From assembly GCA_003134655.1 (NCBI GenBank), contig PLBY01000107.1:85277-149276 (forward strand): a stretch of 64,000 bases of DNA. The letters run 5' to 3'. Shown here piece by piece: positions 15,416 through 24,684 of the stretch (its first letter is position 1; every line of letters begins with the position of its first letter). The stretch is from Acidobacteriaceae bacterium. Its GTDB lineage: Bacteria; Acidobacteriota; Terriglobia; Terriglobales; Acidobacteriaceae. Under the pieces are notes generated by a model. That model saw only the letters and a list, made by a program, of their open reading frames with translations. It was not told where the DNA came from and searched no databases. Position numbers and translations under genes: made by a program.

Positions 15416-16594
15416 CTAGAAGCTTTCGGATTTCAGCAGCATGCAAGTGACGTCGTCGTGCTGCGGAGTGTTGCCGACGAACAGATCGACTTCGGCCATC
15501 AGGCGCTTGAGCATTTCCGCGGGCTCGACCGATTTGCCAGCTTCGATCGCGGTCAGCAAGCGTGCCTCGCCGTAGTCTTCCTGGCGGGCGTTTTCGGCTT
15601 CCACTAATCCATCCGTAAAGATGATCAGCCAATCTCCCGGCGCGAGCGTGATCGTGGCCGAGTCGTATTTTGTGTCGGGCAGAATGCCGAAGGGGAGGCC
15701 GCCGACGTCGAGACGCTCGATCTGTCCGCTGGCCCGGCGCAGGATGGGATTGTTGTGGCCGGCGTTGATGTAGTCGACCGTACGTCGGATGGGATCGTAT
15801 TCCGCGAGGAAGGCGGTGGTGAAACGCAATCCGCCCTGACTGTTCGAGCAGGCGTAGCGATTCATGTTGGCCGCGAGTTCGGGCAGGGCTACCTGCGCGG
15901 TGGAAAGAGTCTTGAGACTGGCCTGGAACGTGGCCATCAGCATGGCGGCCGGGATGCTCTTGCCGGCCACATCGGCCACGGCGAGCACGACTCGGTTGTC
16001 TTCATTGCTGCGTCCGGGCCGCGGAAAAACGTCGTAGTAGTCTCCGGCGACGGTGTTGGCGGGGCGCGTAGCGTAGGCAATAGCCAAGCCGGGGATCTGC
16101 GGGGGAACGCCGGGCAACAGCCAGGTCTGGATCTCGCGCGCGATCTGCAGGTCGCGTTTCATCACGACGCGATCGGCGATTTCGAGCATGAGCAACAAGA
16201 GCAAAAGCAGCGCCGCCCAGAAGTGAAGGTCAAACTCGATGGCCTGAACCTTGCCAGCCTCCCCGCTATATTCGATCGCGGCGTGCGGGATCACCAGCAG
16301 AATCAGAGCCAGCAGCAGCAGGACGCGGCGCGCGGGCGAAAGTTTCTCGAACACCGCCCAGAAGAATTCCTTAACGATGTGCAGGTTGCGGCCGCCGTGA
16401 GTCAGGCCATCGGGCGTTTTGGCTTCTACGTCTCTGGAATACAGGCGATAGCTGGTGCGGGCTTCGGATTCGAACTGCGACCAGAGCTGGCTGACCTCGA
16501 GACCGTCGGTGACGCGCCGCCAGAAACGGTGCAACCGCACGCCGAAGGTGTTGGGCTGGCCGGGCTGTGGTGCTGGTGGCGAGGCGGTGACCAT
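15416..16594 (-). CDS. Membrane-bound PP2C-type (SpoIIE/RsbU) serine phosphatase
   Basis: 392 residues. Two hydrophobic helices at about 90-110 and 127-145 (LLLLALILLVIPHAAIEY; FWAALLLLLLLMLEIADRV) precede a C-terminal SpoIIE/PP2C domain (about 150-390). Phosphatase motifs are present: AGDYYDVF with metal-binding Asp, VLAVADVAGKSIPAAM, YINAGHNNPIL, IIFTDGLVEAEN and the terminal TPQHDDVTCMLL. RIAREIQTWLLPGV resembles the short linker helix typical of RsbU-like enzymes. Such proteins dephosphorylate anti-anti-sigma factors; no partner switch genes are adjacent. The N-terminal 90 residues match no sensor I can name. Confidence 0.88.
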   Translation of the reverse strand: MVTASPPAPQPGQPNTFGVRLHRFWRRVTDGLEVSQLWSQFESEARTSYRLYSRDVEAKTPDGLTHGGRNLHIVKEFFWAVFEKLSPARRVLLLLALILLVIPHAAIEYSGEAGKVQAIEFDLHFWAALLLLLLLMLEIADRVVMKRDLQIAREIQTWLLPGVPPQIPGLAIAYATRPANTVAGDYYDVFPRPGRSNEDNRVVLAVADVAGKSIPAAMLMATFQASLKTLSTAQVALPELAANMNRYACSNSQGGLRFTTAFLAEYDPIRRTVDYINAGHNNPILRRASGQIERLDVGGLPFGILPDTKYDSATITLAPGDWLIIFTDGLVEAENARQEDYGEARLLTAIEAGKSVEPAEMLKRLMAEVDLFVGNTPQHDDVTCMLLKSESF

Positions 16595-16673
16595 GGGAAT
16601 TTCAGATTATAGAGGATCGAAGGATTGCCGTTTTTCAATGACTCAGTGACTCAATCACCCAGTGACTCAATCT

Positions 16674-17690
16674 TCAGAACAGGTTCAACTGCTCGTCGAA
16701 GGCCTGCACCGGCCACTTAGTCGCGAAGGGTGGCCGTTCGCGGCGGTGGGCCCGCGTCATTTTGTATTTCTCACGCAGGTGGGTGACGAGGTGCGACAAA
16801 CGCTTGGCATAAGCGGGCGGAAGGAAGGCGCGGTCCTGATAGCGCTGGCGGTAGCTCTCGGCGAGATGCGGGAAGTTCTGCGCGAGGAAGGGAAGGAACA
16901 CAGCCGCGGAGCATGGTTTCAGAAAGAGTGGGTTCGCGAAAACGTAGTCCGCTCCAGCTTCGGCAGCAGCACGGATGACACATTCCAAGTCTTTGGGGGC
17001 ATCCGTGATTCCTGGGACGACCGGCGAGCAACTCACGCCGACGCGCAGTCCTGCCTGGCTCAGCTCGCGCACGGCGTCGATGCGGAGATCGGGACGCGGG
17101 GCGCGAGGCTCGAGAATTCGCGCTAGTTCCACATCGAGAGTTGTGACTGTGATGTGAACGGAGAGGCGATTCGTCTTCGCCACTTCTTTGAGCAACTCGA
17201 GGTCGCGGACGATCAGATTCGACTTGGTGACAATGCCCAGTTCGAAGCCGCGATGGCGTGCGAACTCTTCCAGAATCCCGCGCGTGACTTCGTAGCGGCG
17301 TTCGGCGGGCTGGTAGGGATCGGTCGCGGTGCCGAGCGCGATGGCTTCGTCGGGCTTAACGCGATGGAGGTCGTGGCGGAGCAGTCCAGCGGCGTGCTGC
17401 TTGACGTAGATCTTCTGCTCGAACTCCATGCCATCGCGCATTTCCATAAATTCGTGGGTGTAGCGGGCATAGCAGTAGCGGCATCCGAATTCGCAGCCGC
17501 GGTAAGGATTGATTGTCCAGGTGAAGGGCATCTGACGGTTGCTGACGCAGCGGTTGAGCAGAGACTTGGCGGGAAGAGTGAAGTATTCGACATTGTGCCC
17601 TTCGCGCAGTGATTCGCCTTCGGAGGCGAGACGCGCGATGCCGATCAGGCGGGGCTTGTCGGGCAGAGGGAGCAAGGGCTGGGAAGACAT
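16674..17690 (-). CDS. SPL-like radical SAM protein (Rv2578c-type)
   Basis: 338 residues. The radical SAM cluster motif is CEFGCRYCY at about residues 66-74 (Cx3Cx2C), preceded by TWTINPYRGC, the hallmark of the spore-photoproduct-lyase-like subgroup. Other conserved pieces are LGTATDPYQPAERRY, GIVTKSNLIVRD and GVSCSPVVPGITD. The C-terminus ends with HRRERPPFATKWPVQAF. The reaction of this group is not well established; the lyase Cys is not identifiable, so true photoproduct lyase activity is not claimed. The spacer to the phosphatase (16638-16672) holds repeated CAGTGACTCAATC units. Confidence 0.85.
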   Translation of the reverse strand: MSSQPLLPLPDKPRLIGIARLASEGESLREGHNVEYFTLPAKSLLNRCVSNRQMPFTWTINPYRGCEFGCRYCYARYTHEFMEMRDGMEFEQKIYVKQHAAGLLRHDLHRVKPDEAIALGTATDPYQPAERRYEVTRGILEEFARHRGFELGIVTKSNLIVRDLELLKEVAKTNRLSVHITVTTLDVELARILEPRAPRPDLRIDAVRELSQAGLRVGVSCSPVVPGITDAPKDLECVIRAAAEAGADYVFANPLFLKPCSAAVFLPFLAQNFPHLAESYRQRYQDRAFLPPAYAKRLSHLVTHLREKYKMTRAHRRERPPFATKWPVQAFDEQLNLF

Positions 17691-17967
17691 AAGAATTCGC
17701 CTTTTGTTCGCCTACAATAGCCTGTCTGGATCCCGCCGTCAAGGGAAGATCGGGGATAGGTGATGGAGATGATGAAACGACACATGGATGTCGATTAGAT
17801 GATAAACAGGTGGAGATTTTGTGGATGATGACGCGCGCGGATGTGGATTTGGGGCGGACCTGGGGGGCGAACACACGGCGCAAGCTTGCTCTAAGGCCTG
17901 ATAACAACATTCATTCTGGTATGCTAACCTTCGCGATTGCGCCCGGTGGGGCAAGAGGAGCTGCTAC

Positions 17968-18573
17968 ATGGGGAACCCGGTCTATCTAGGCTTTCTTGAA
18001 CTATCCGCATTGCTGCTGGTAACGGGGTGCATTTGTCACGCTCAATCGGATATGGCCCACGCATCCGCCGCTTCACCGTCCGGTGCCAAACCGCTATTGC
18101 TTGAAAAGAATGAAGGGGAGCTGCGGACGCGCCGACCGCGCCCAAAACCCAGTCCTGCATCGCAATTCATGCTCAAGGCAGGCCCTAAGATCAACGGGTC
18201 ACAGCATCTGGTGGTGGGCACAGAGCAGATTGCGCCCGGAGCATCGATACCGACCCACAAACATCCCACTGAGGATGAAATTGTGCTGATCCACTCCGGC
18301 ACAGCGCACGCATGGGTCGGCGAGCAGGAGCGCGATTTGCATGCGGGCGGACTCGTCTTCATTCCCGCAAATACTTGGGTCGGATTAAAGAACACGTCTG
18401 CCGAACCGCTCGATGTGACATTCATCTTCTCTGCGCCCGGATTCGACGAGTTCCAAATGTGTATCTCAGTGCCAGCGGGTGAGACCCCAACTCCAATGAC
18501 CGAACAGGACCTACAGAGATGTGAGGCTCCTGGGCATATGATCTATAAGGAGGCCGTTGCGAAACAGCAGTGA
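17968..18573 (+). CDS. Secreted cupin-domain protein
   Basis: 201 residues from ATG 17968, with ribosome site AAGAGGAG. The N-terminus is hydrophobic and includes LLLVTGCICHA, which could be a lipobox (cleavage before Cys) or an ordinary signal peptide. A single cupin domain lies at about 80-165: metal ligands in THKHPTEDE (H-x-H...E), a turn GTAHAWVGEQ and AGGLVFIPANTWVGLKN. It is likely a periplasmic metal-dependent or sensory cupin of unknown substrate. It stands alone, with unrelated neighbours on both sides. Confidence 0.75.
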   Translation: MGNPVYLGFLELSALLLVTGCICHAQSDMAHASAASPSGAKPLLLEKNEGELRTRRPRPKPSPASQFMLKAGPKINGSQHLVVGTEQIAPGASIPTHKHPTEDEIVLIHSGTAHAWVGEQERDLHAGGLVFIPANTWVGLKNTSAEPLDVTFIFSAPGFDEFQMCISVPAGETPTPMTEQDLQRCEAPGHMIYKEAVAKQQ

Positions 18574-18878
18574 GCCGTGAGCTGTTCTCGTAACTGGCGA
18601 AAAATCCCCATAGCACTCACTGACGAGGCCGCTGCCGAACACTTCCTTCTCCATATCCGCAAAGGTCTCATCATGAAGTGCAATCGTCAGATACTTGATC
18701 TGATTTGACCAGTCTTGCGCCAACTATGAGGCTAGAGTCGCATTTGTCAGCTCTGGCTCCGAGCCAAAGTGTGCGAGGAATCAGGCTGCGGTAAGAATGC
18801 CAATACCGGGAACGAGAAAGCTCCCCCGGAGCCGGAAGAGCGTCGTTTAGACATTCGAAGAAAGTTTGGAGAAGGCTA
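18574..18878. other. Intergenic region with a possible coding relic
   Basis: About 305 bp between two plus-strand genes. On the minus strand the frame 18723-18511 reads MAQDWSNQIKYLTIAL and later DMEKEVFGSGLVSECYG, which looks more protein-like than a chance shadow, but it runs into the cupin gene and has no recognised family. It may be a gene remnant. Otherwise nothing is seen. Confidence 0.35.
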
Positions 18879-20234
18879 ATGAAAACGAAGTTGCTTTTGA
18901 CCGTTACCGCATTCATGGTTTTGGCTGCGGGATCCCTTGTACAGGCGCAAACTTTTACTGTCCTTCACAAATTCAACCTTAAGGACGGACAAAATCCTCA
19001 GGGAGCCTTAGCCCAGGATAAAGCCGGGAACCTTTACGGTACGACCGTGTTTGGTGGATCGTACGCCAGCGGCGGACAAGACAAGGGAAATGGAACTATT
19101 TTCAAGCTTAGCCCCGGCGGCAAAGAGACAGTGCTGCACAGTTTCAGCAGCGGAACCGACGGCGGATCTCCTTACGCGGGCTTAATTCCGGGCGGTCCGA
19201 ACAACTTTTACGGCGTAGCAATGGTTGGCGGAGATCTTTCCTGTCCCTCTGCAGACCTGGGCGGCTGCGGAACCATTTTCAAAATTAACACCTCAGGGAA
19301 ATTGACCACCGTGCACGCCTTCACCGGCGCCTCCAACACTCCTACCGACGGCCAGGGACCTGAAGCCGGTTTGTTCCGGGACAAGGCAGGGAATCTTTTC
19401 GGGACCACGTTTTGGGGCGGGCTCTCTTTTGCCCTCGACTCTAACGGTTGCGGCACTGTCTATGAAGTGAACCCGAATGGAGTGGGAATCGGGCTCTACA
19501 GCTTTGAGTGCTTCCTCAACTCCGCTTCCGACGGTTGGCGTCCGGCATCGAGTCTGGTGGAGGATTCCGCGGGCAATCTTTATGGAACGACCGAACTGGG
19601 CGGCCTGGTCGACTGCAGTAGCCCATTTTCCAATACGGGTTGCGGTACTGTCTTCGAATTGACCCCCGGCTCAGCCGGCTGGACGGAAACGATCCTCTAC
19701 AAGTTTACAGGCGGCACGGACGGTTCCGCTCCCATGGCGGGACTGGTTATCGATTCCCAAGGCAGTCTCTACGGAACAACCAGTGCGGGCGGCGATCTAA
19801 GTTGCCCGACGCTCGGCAGCAGTTATGGGTGCGGCACCGTCTTCAAACTTACTAACAGGAATGGAACGTGGACCGAAAGCGTTTTCTATGCCTTCCCAGG
19901 TGGCTCGAACGGGGCCGCTCCTGAATCTCAACTGGTGCGAGACTCGGCCGGAAACTTTTATGGTACTGCGGTGAACGGCGGTTACGTTAAATGTCCCTAC
20001 GGCACCAACGGTTACCCTGGTTGCGGGGTGGTGTTTAAGCTTACTCCCCAAGGGAAGGAGAGCGTTCTGCACGCCTTCAAAGGACCGGATGGCTTTACAC
20101 CGTTGGGAGGGCTACTCCTCAACATGTCCACCAACACACTCTATGGAACGACGACCGGTGGAGGAGATATCGCGCATTGCAGTCTCGCCGGTTACTACAG
20201 CGGCTGCGGAGTGGTCTACAAGGTAAACCCGTAG
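18879..20234 (+). CDS. Secreted GloVer-type tandem-repeat protein
   Basis: 451 residues. Signal peptide MKTKLLLTVTAFMVLAAGSLVQA. The mature part is made of about eight repeats of roughly 45-60 residues, each with a core like DxAGNLYGTTxxGG followed by GCGTVFKLTP and a hydrophobic LHxF strand, and the whole probably folds as a beta-propeller or beta-helix. This matches the family known as choice-of-anchor tandem repeat GloVer-containing proteins, frequent in Acidobacteriota. No C-terminal anchor is present. Paired Cys in the GCGTVF segments may form disulfides. The function is unknown. Confidence 0.85.
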   Translation: MKTKLLLTVTAFMVLAAGSLVQAQTFTVLHKFNLKDGQNPQGALAQDKAGNLYGTTVFGGSYASGGQDKGNGTIFKLSPGGKETVLHSFSSGTDGGSPYAGLIPGGPNNFYGVAMVGGDLSCPSADLGGCGTIFKINTSGKLTTVHAFTGASNTPTDGQGPEAGLFRDKAGNLFGTTFWGGLSFALDSNGCGTVYEVNPNGVGIGLYSFECFLNSASDGWRPASSLVEDSAGNLYGTTELGGLVDCSSPFSNTGCGTVFELTPGSAGWTETILYKFTGGTDGSAPMAGLVIDSQGSLYGTTSAGGDLSCPTLGSSYGCGTVFKLTNRNGTWTESVFYAFPGGSNGAAPESQLVRDSAGNFYGTAVNGGYVKCPYGTNGYPGCGVVFKLTPQGKESVLHAFKGPDGFTPLGGLLLNMSTNTLYGTTTGGGDIAHCSLAGYYSGCGVVYKVNP

Positions 20235-20287
20235 TCGCGGTGTGCGGGGCGGGGCGGGGGCGGGGGGGCAGTATTTCTAAATGGGCA

Positions 20288-22408
20288 TCACACCCTACCT
20301 CCCCTGACCAACCGCATTTGGAGACCGAGACTGACTAGGTACGCTCCAATAATGAGAAACATCAGGTTCTGGTTGCCCATGATCATGCTGAGGTATTCAC
20401 AGAATCCGCCGATCATGGCTCCGATCAGGTTTGCGCCGAAGAAGGAAGAAGGGATTGACGCTTGGCGGAAGGTCGTGGAGAAGATCAGGCCGGCAAAAAA
20501 GATCGGCAGCGGCACCACGAGAAGAGACCACAGCAATCGTTCGTCGAAACTTAACGCCAGAATAGAGTCGCGTTTAACCAAGTAGAGCAGCAGTAGAGTT
20601 GCGATCAGTGGCGCGTAAAGCCAAGTCCGGAAACGGCTCATGCGCATGGCCACCATGTTCGCAGCCAACACCATCAGAAGAACGCCCGCCACAACCACCA
20701 TGGTTACAAACCAGGTGGTACCAAAATAGAGCGAACAGTCCGCAATGCTCTTCGTCTCGAGAAGCAGGAAACCCAGGCCCAGAAACAGAAAGTGGCCATC
20801 GTTCATGCCGAATCCTCGGCCACGCAGCATGAACACCGCCGGTATAGTGATCGCCAGTAGAATTCCAATCACGATCAGGTAGTCGGATGGGATGGTTTTG
20901 CGAGAGAGATAAAGAAAGGGCCAGTCGTCGGTAGGGACGACGGCGTCGGATAAATCGTCACCTGCCGGGAAGACTGTGCGCACGAATCGGCCGTATTGAG
21001 GGGGCAGGTCCGGGTGCTGACCACGGAAGGCGCAGATCACCACCTGTCCTTGACTTTCATACACAACCGGCATCTGGTTTGTAGCGAGTGCAACCATCCG
21101 CACCAGCTTGCGGGCGAGCCAATCGTGCCCGGCCATGAAAGAAAGCGACAATACCCCATTGTCGTTCAGCAACCGGAAGGCCGACTGCATGCTCTGCACG
21201 GTGTAGATATAACCGTCTAGGCGGATGTTACTCATCGAGCTAAACAGCGTTTGTGAGTCTAAGAAGCCGAAGACCACCATGTCGTATCCGCCGCTTGAAC
21301 GCCGAAGAAACGCTCGGGCATCCTCCACGTGAATGCGAACCTTCGGATTCTGGTAAATTCCCGAAGCATTGAATCGGTTCGACAGTTTCACTAACATCGG
21401 ATCGATTTCCACCGCATCCACCTGTTCGGCTCCGTTCAGCACCGCGATCTGTGTGTCCGTGCCTCCTCCCGCCCCTAACATGAGCACCCGTCGGTGGGCA
21501 GGAGCCAGCGCATACGGCAGATCGTACTGCAATCTTGCGTCGAGAATCTGGGTTCTGTTCAGCGGAGAATACCGGCTTGGGTCGAAGGTCCCGTCGCTCT
21601 GAAGAAAATAGTGATTTACCCTCACATCGTAGATGGGCGGATCCTGCATCGTGCGTAGCCCCGGGTATGGCTCTCGTATGGGAGTATTCCCGTGCTTATC
21701 ACCCTGCAAGACCACGACGATGTAATAGTACGGTGACCAGATTGCACTGGGACTGACCGAAAAATACACCCCCGCCAACGATAGGACCAGGATCGGGATT
21801 GATCGCAACCACTGCCCTCGCGGAAGAAGCAAAATAATCGCGAAAGCCACGAATCCCATTCCCAGCATCGGCGAAAAGTACTTCAACGAGAAAACCCCGA
21901 AGCACAGCGTCCCTGCAAGGCTGCCACCCAAGTCCCACGAGTAGGCCAGTAACGGGGGTAGGGCTTCAAAGAGCGATCCGATCCGCTGCCCCAGCGGTAC
22001 GAACACGATTGCGTTGCTGACAAAGATTCCCACCAGACTTACATAACGCAGGAGTTGAGGAGTAGGTGTGTAAAACCTGCTCTCCGACGCAGTAGTCGGC
22101 AGAGTGATGAAATGGGCAATCAACAGCCATACGATGTTGATCAGCAGCAGAGCTGGCAGCCATCCAAAGAGCGACTTTCTCTTCTTGCCGACAATCGCTC
22201 CGACACCCAGACCGAGGAAGGAACTGATCAATATCAGATTGGCGTAATAGGCGATCAGTCTTACGACCGCAGGGGCCCAGCGAATCACCATCAATTCGAG
22301 AAAGAGTGCGAGAAATGACAGACAGAACAACTCCAGCCCGCGCCGCCGTCTGACATCCAAATCCGTCGCTTGAGACAACGACTGAGCGGGTGATGCGGTC
22401 GAACCCAT
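20288..22408 (-). CDS. Polytopic membrane protein with spermidine-synthase-like methyltransferase-fold domain
   Basis: 706 residues. N-terminal block of about six membrane helices (25-225), a soluble central domain at about 230-500, then a second block of about six helices (510-700). The central domain has VLMLGAGGGTDTQIAVL and VDAVEIDPMLVKLSN, the nucleotide-fold motif of spermidine synthase-like proteins, and ARAFLRRSSGGYDMVV. Membrane-flanked synthase-like proteins are common in bacteria but mostly uncharacterised, and polyamine synthesis is not implied. It is convergent with the GloVer gene; 20234-20288 is a G-rich spacer without a clear terminator. Confidence 0.75.
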   Translation of the reverse strand: MGSTASPAQSLSQATDLDVRRRRGLELFCLSFLALFLELMVIRWAPAVVRLIAYYANLILISSFLGLGVGAIVGKKRKSLFGWLPALLLINIVWLLIAHFITLPTTASESRFYTPTPQLLRYVSLVGIFVSNAIVFVPLGQRIGSLFEALPPLLAYSWDLGGSLAGTLCFGVFSLKYFSPMLGMGFVAFAIILLLPRGQWLRSIPILVLSLAGVYFSVSPSAIWSPYYYIVVVLQGDKHGNTPIREPYPGLRTMQDPPIYDVRVNHYFLQSDGTFDPSRYSPLNRTQILDARLQYDLPYALAPAHRRVLMLGAGGGTDTQIAVLNGAEQVDAVEIDPMLVKLSNRFNASGIYQNPKVRIHVEDARAFLRRSSGGYDMVVFGFLDSQTLFSSMSNIRLDGYIYTVQSMQSAFRLLNDNGVLSLSFMAGHDWLARKLVRMVALATNQMPVVYESQGQVVICAFRGQHPDLPPQYGRFVRTVFPAGDDLSDAVVPTDDWPFLYLSRKTIPSDYLIVIGILLAITIPAVFMLRGRGFGMNDGHFLFLGLGFLLLETKSIADCSLYFGTTWFVTMVVVAGVLLMVLAANMVAMRMSRFRTWLYAPLIATLLLLYLVKRDSILALSFDERLLWSLLVVPLPIFFAGLIFSTTFRQASIPSSFFGANLIGAMIGGFCEYLSMIMGNQNLMFLIIGAYLVSLGLQMRLVRGGRV

Positions 22409-22769
22409 GCAAGATTCTCCTTCGGGTGCCAGGATGTGGCAGTGTTTTAAGGGCGGAGTTGATGATTATAGCCTTGGCCTACACTTTCTTAGACCGCAGT
22501 TGAAAATCCCGCTATTTTCGCCAGTGCCTCCCGGCGTCTTGCATGTGGTCGGCGTCGTCCAGCGCGAACGAGTGCGGCATAGGGTACCTGGTGAAAAGTC
22601 GCCTTAACACGCATTGACCAGGATCGCGCACCTGGATAATTGTTCCACGCCGAAAACGCAATTTCGACAGACCTCCGCCCTTCGCCCCCGGCTGATCATG
22701 TACCTTCGATTGTCAATCGACCTCAAGTCAAAACGCGCGTGACCGCATTTTTCCAAGTATGCTCTTGAT
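22409..22769. other. Divergent intergenic region
   Basis: About 360 bp between divergent genes, probably holding both promoters. The only structured element I see is the palindrome CGATTGTCAATCG at 22707-22719. No confident -10/-35 pair is assigned. Confidence 0.5.
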
Positions 22770-24656
22770 GTGCAGATGCTTCGAATCCTGGTGGCGGTAG
22801 CGCTGGTCAGCCTGGTTGGATCCTCGACGATTCCGCGGGAAAAGCACCGGGACCCGGCCGCGCTGCATCTGCCGAGTGAAGATCAAGCGTGGGCGGAGAA
22901 GACCTTAGCAAGCCTTTCCCTTGAGGAGAAGGTCGGGCAGCTCTTCATGGTTCGTATGCGCGTCGGACTCTCCGGCGTTCGGAACCCTGAGTATGAGCGG
23001 ATCTCCAACAGCATTCGCAAGTACCACATCGGGTCGGTGGCCATGTCGGCGTCGCCGGGAGCGCGATTACTTCCTAGCGACCATCGATACGAGACCGTGG
23101 TCATGCTGAACCGGCTGCAGACGGAATCGAAACTGCCGCTGCTGATTGCCGGAGATTTTGAACAAGGCGTGCTTCCCGCGCGCCTTTTCGGGACAACGGT
23201 ATTTCCGCACGCGATGGCATTTGGCGCAGCGGGCAAGGCGGCCTATGCCGAGGAGTTCGGACGCATTACGGCGCAGGAAAGCCGGGCGATCGGCGTGCAC
23301 TGGAATCTGTTTCCCGTCGCCGACGTGAACTCCAATCCGGCGAATCCGATCATTGGCACGCGAGCGTTCGGCGCCAATCCCGAGCAGGTCGGGGCGCTGG
23401 TGGCCGCCTACATCCGCGGGGCACGAGCGAATGGGATGCTGACCACGGCCAAGCACTTTCCAGGGCACGGCAATACCGGGACAGACTCGCATCTCGCTCT
23501 GGCACGGGTAGACGAGAGTGCGAGGGTGCTGCGTACTGTGGACCTGCCTCCATTTCGCAAGGCGATTGATGCCGGAGTCGATGCTGTGATGACGGCGCAC
23601 ATCCGGGTGCCCGCGCTTGATCCGGATCCGAACCTGGTGGCTACGACGTCACCGGCCATCGTCACGGGTCTGCTGAAGGGCGAGCTTGGCTTCAAGGGAA
23701 TCGTTGTCACAGATGGCCTGGACATGGCGGGGCTGACCCGCCTGTACGCAGGACACGTTGGACGAGCGGCGGTGGATGCCTTCAAGGCCGGGAACGACGT
23801 GCTGACGATGCCGGCTGATCTGGATGCCAGCTATCATGCGGTTCTCGATGCGGTGCGCACCGGCGAAATTTCCCAGCAGCGTCTCGATGCCTCCGTACTG
23901 AAAATATTGCAGGCCAAAGCTTCCGTGGGTCTGCACAAGGTTCGTCTGGTGGACGTGGCGGCGATTCCGAAACTGGTGGGCAGTCCGGCAAACGTTGCCA
24001 CCGGTCAGCGAATCTCTGATGCATCCATCACGCTGGTGCGGGATAACGGCAAACTGCTTCCGCTGAGATCTGGGGCAATGGTGAAGAACGCTGCTCTCCA
24101 TCAAGCGGGAGGACCGGATCCTCGCCCGGTGCTGGTGGTTGTTCTCTGCGACAACGTGCGAGCAGAAGATGGTCGTGTTCTGGAGCGCGAGATTCGGACG
24201 CGTATGCCCGATGCGAACGTGGTGTATGTGGATCCGCGCGTGGCGCCGAGCAGGACCGATGGCGTGCTGAAAGCGGTGGACCAGGCGCGGGCAGTTGTGG
24301 TCGCGGTGTACATTGTGCCCTCAGCCGCGAGATCGAGGAAACTGGGGCGCGGTGGGAAGCATCCCGCGTCTCTGCCGGATTCGACGAGCGCACTGTTCGA
24401 GAAAATTCTCGGCCGCGCCGGTGAGAAGACCGCGGTTTTGGCAATGGGGAATCCGTATCTGACCGATGACTTTCCCGCAATTCAGAACTACATCTGCACC
24501 TTTTCGAATGTGACGGTTTCCGAGGTCAGCGCCGCCCGGGCGCTGTTTGGGGAAATCCCGATGTCAGGTCGAATGCCAGTCACGCTTTCCAGCGCCCGCG
24601 CGCAGGCTGAGGGAAGCTCGCTTTCAGCACCAGTCGCGAACGTGACGCTTCCGTAG
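22770..24656 (+). CDS. Glycoside hydrolase family 3 (beta-N-acetylhexosaminidase-like)
   Basis: 628 residues from GTG 22770; ATG two codons later is equally possible. A short hydrophobic N-terminus suggests export. The GH3 catalytic barrel spans about 40-390: substrate site AGDFEQG, KHFPGHGNT at 228-236, the Asp-His dyad D239-S-H241 typical of NagZ-like enzymes, and nucleophile D315 in VVTDGLDM. A second alpha/beta domain (about 410-610) resembles GH3_C, which is longer than single-domain NagZ. Likely role: hydrolysis of beta-N-acetylglucosaminides in peptidoglycan or chitin turnover. Specificity is inferred from the dyad. Confidence 0.88.
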   Translation: MQMLRILVAVALVSLVGSSTIPREKHRDPAALHLPSEDQAWAEKTLASLSLEEKVGQLFMVRMRVGLSGVRNPEYERISNSIRKYHIGSVAMSASPGARLLPSDHRYETVVMLNRLQTESKLPLLIAGDFEQGVLPARLFGTTVFPHAMAFGAAGKAAYAEEFGRITAQESRAIGVHWNLFPVADVNSNPANPIIGTRAFGANPEQVGALVAAYIRGARANGMLTTAKHFPGHGNTGTDSHLALARVDESARVLRTVDLPPFRKAIDAGVDAVMTAHIRVPALDPDPNLVATTSPAIVTGLLKGELGFKGIVVTDGLDMAGLTRLYAGHVGRAAVDAFKAGNDVLTMPADLDASYHAVLDAVRTGEISQQRLDASVLKILQAKASVGLHKVRLVDVAAIPKLVGSPANVATGQRISDASITLVRDNGKLLPLRSGAMVKNAALHQAGGPDPRPVLVVVLCDNVRAEDGRVLEREIRTRMPDANVVYVDPRVAPSRTDGVLKAVDQARAVVVAVYIVPSAARSRKLGRGGKHPASLPDSTSALFEKILGRAGEKTAVLAMGNPYLTDDFPAIQNYICTFSNVTVSEVSAARALFGEIPMSGRMPVTLSSARAQAEGSSLSAPVANVTLP

Positions 24657-24684
24657 CGGCGTTGCAGAATCTAGACCGACGCAG

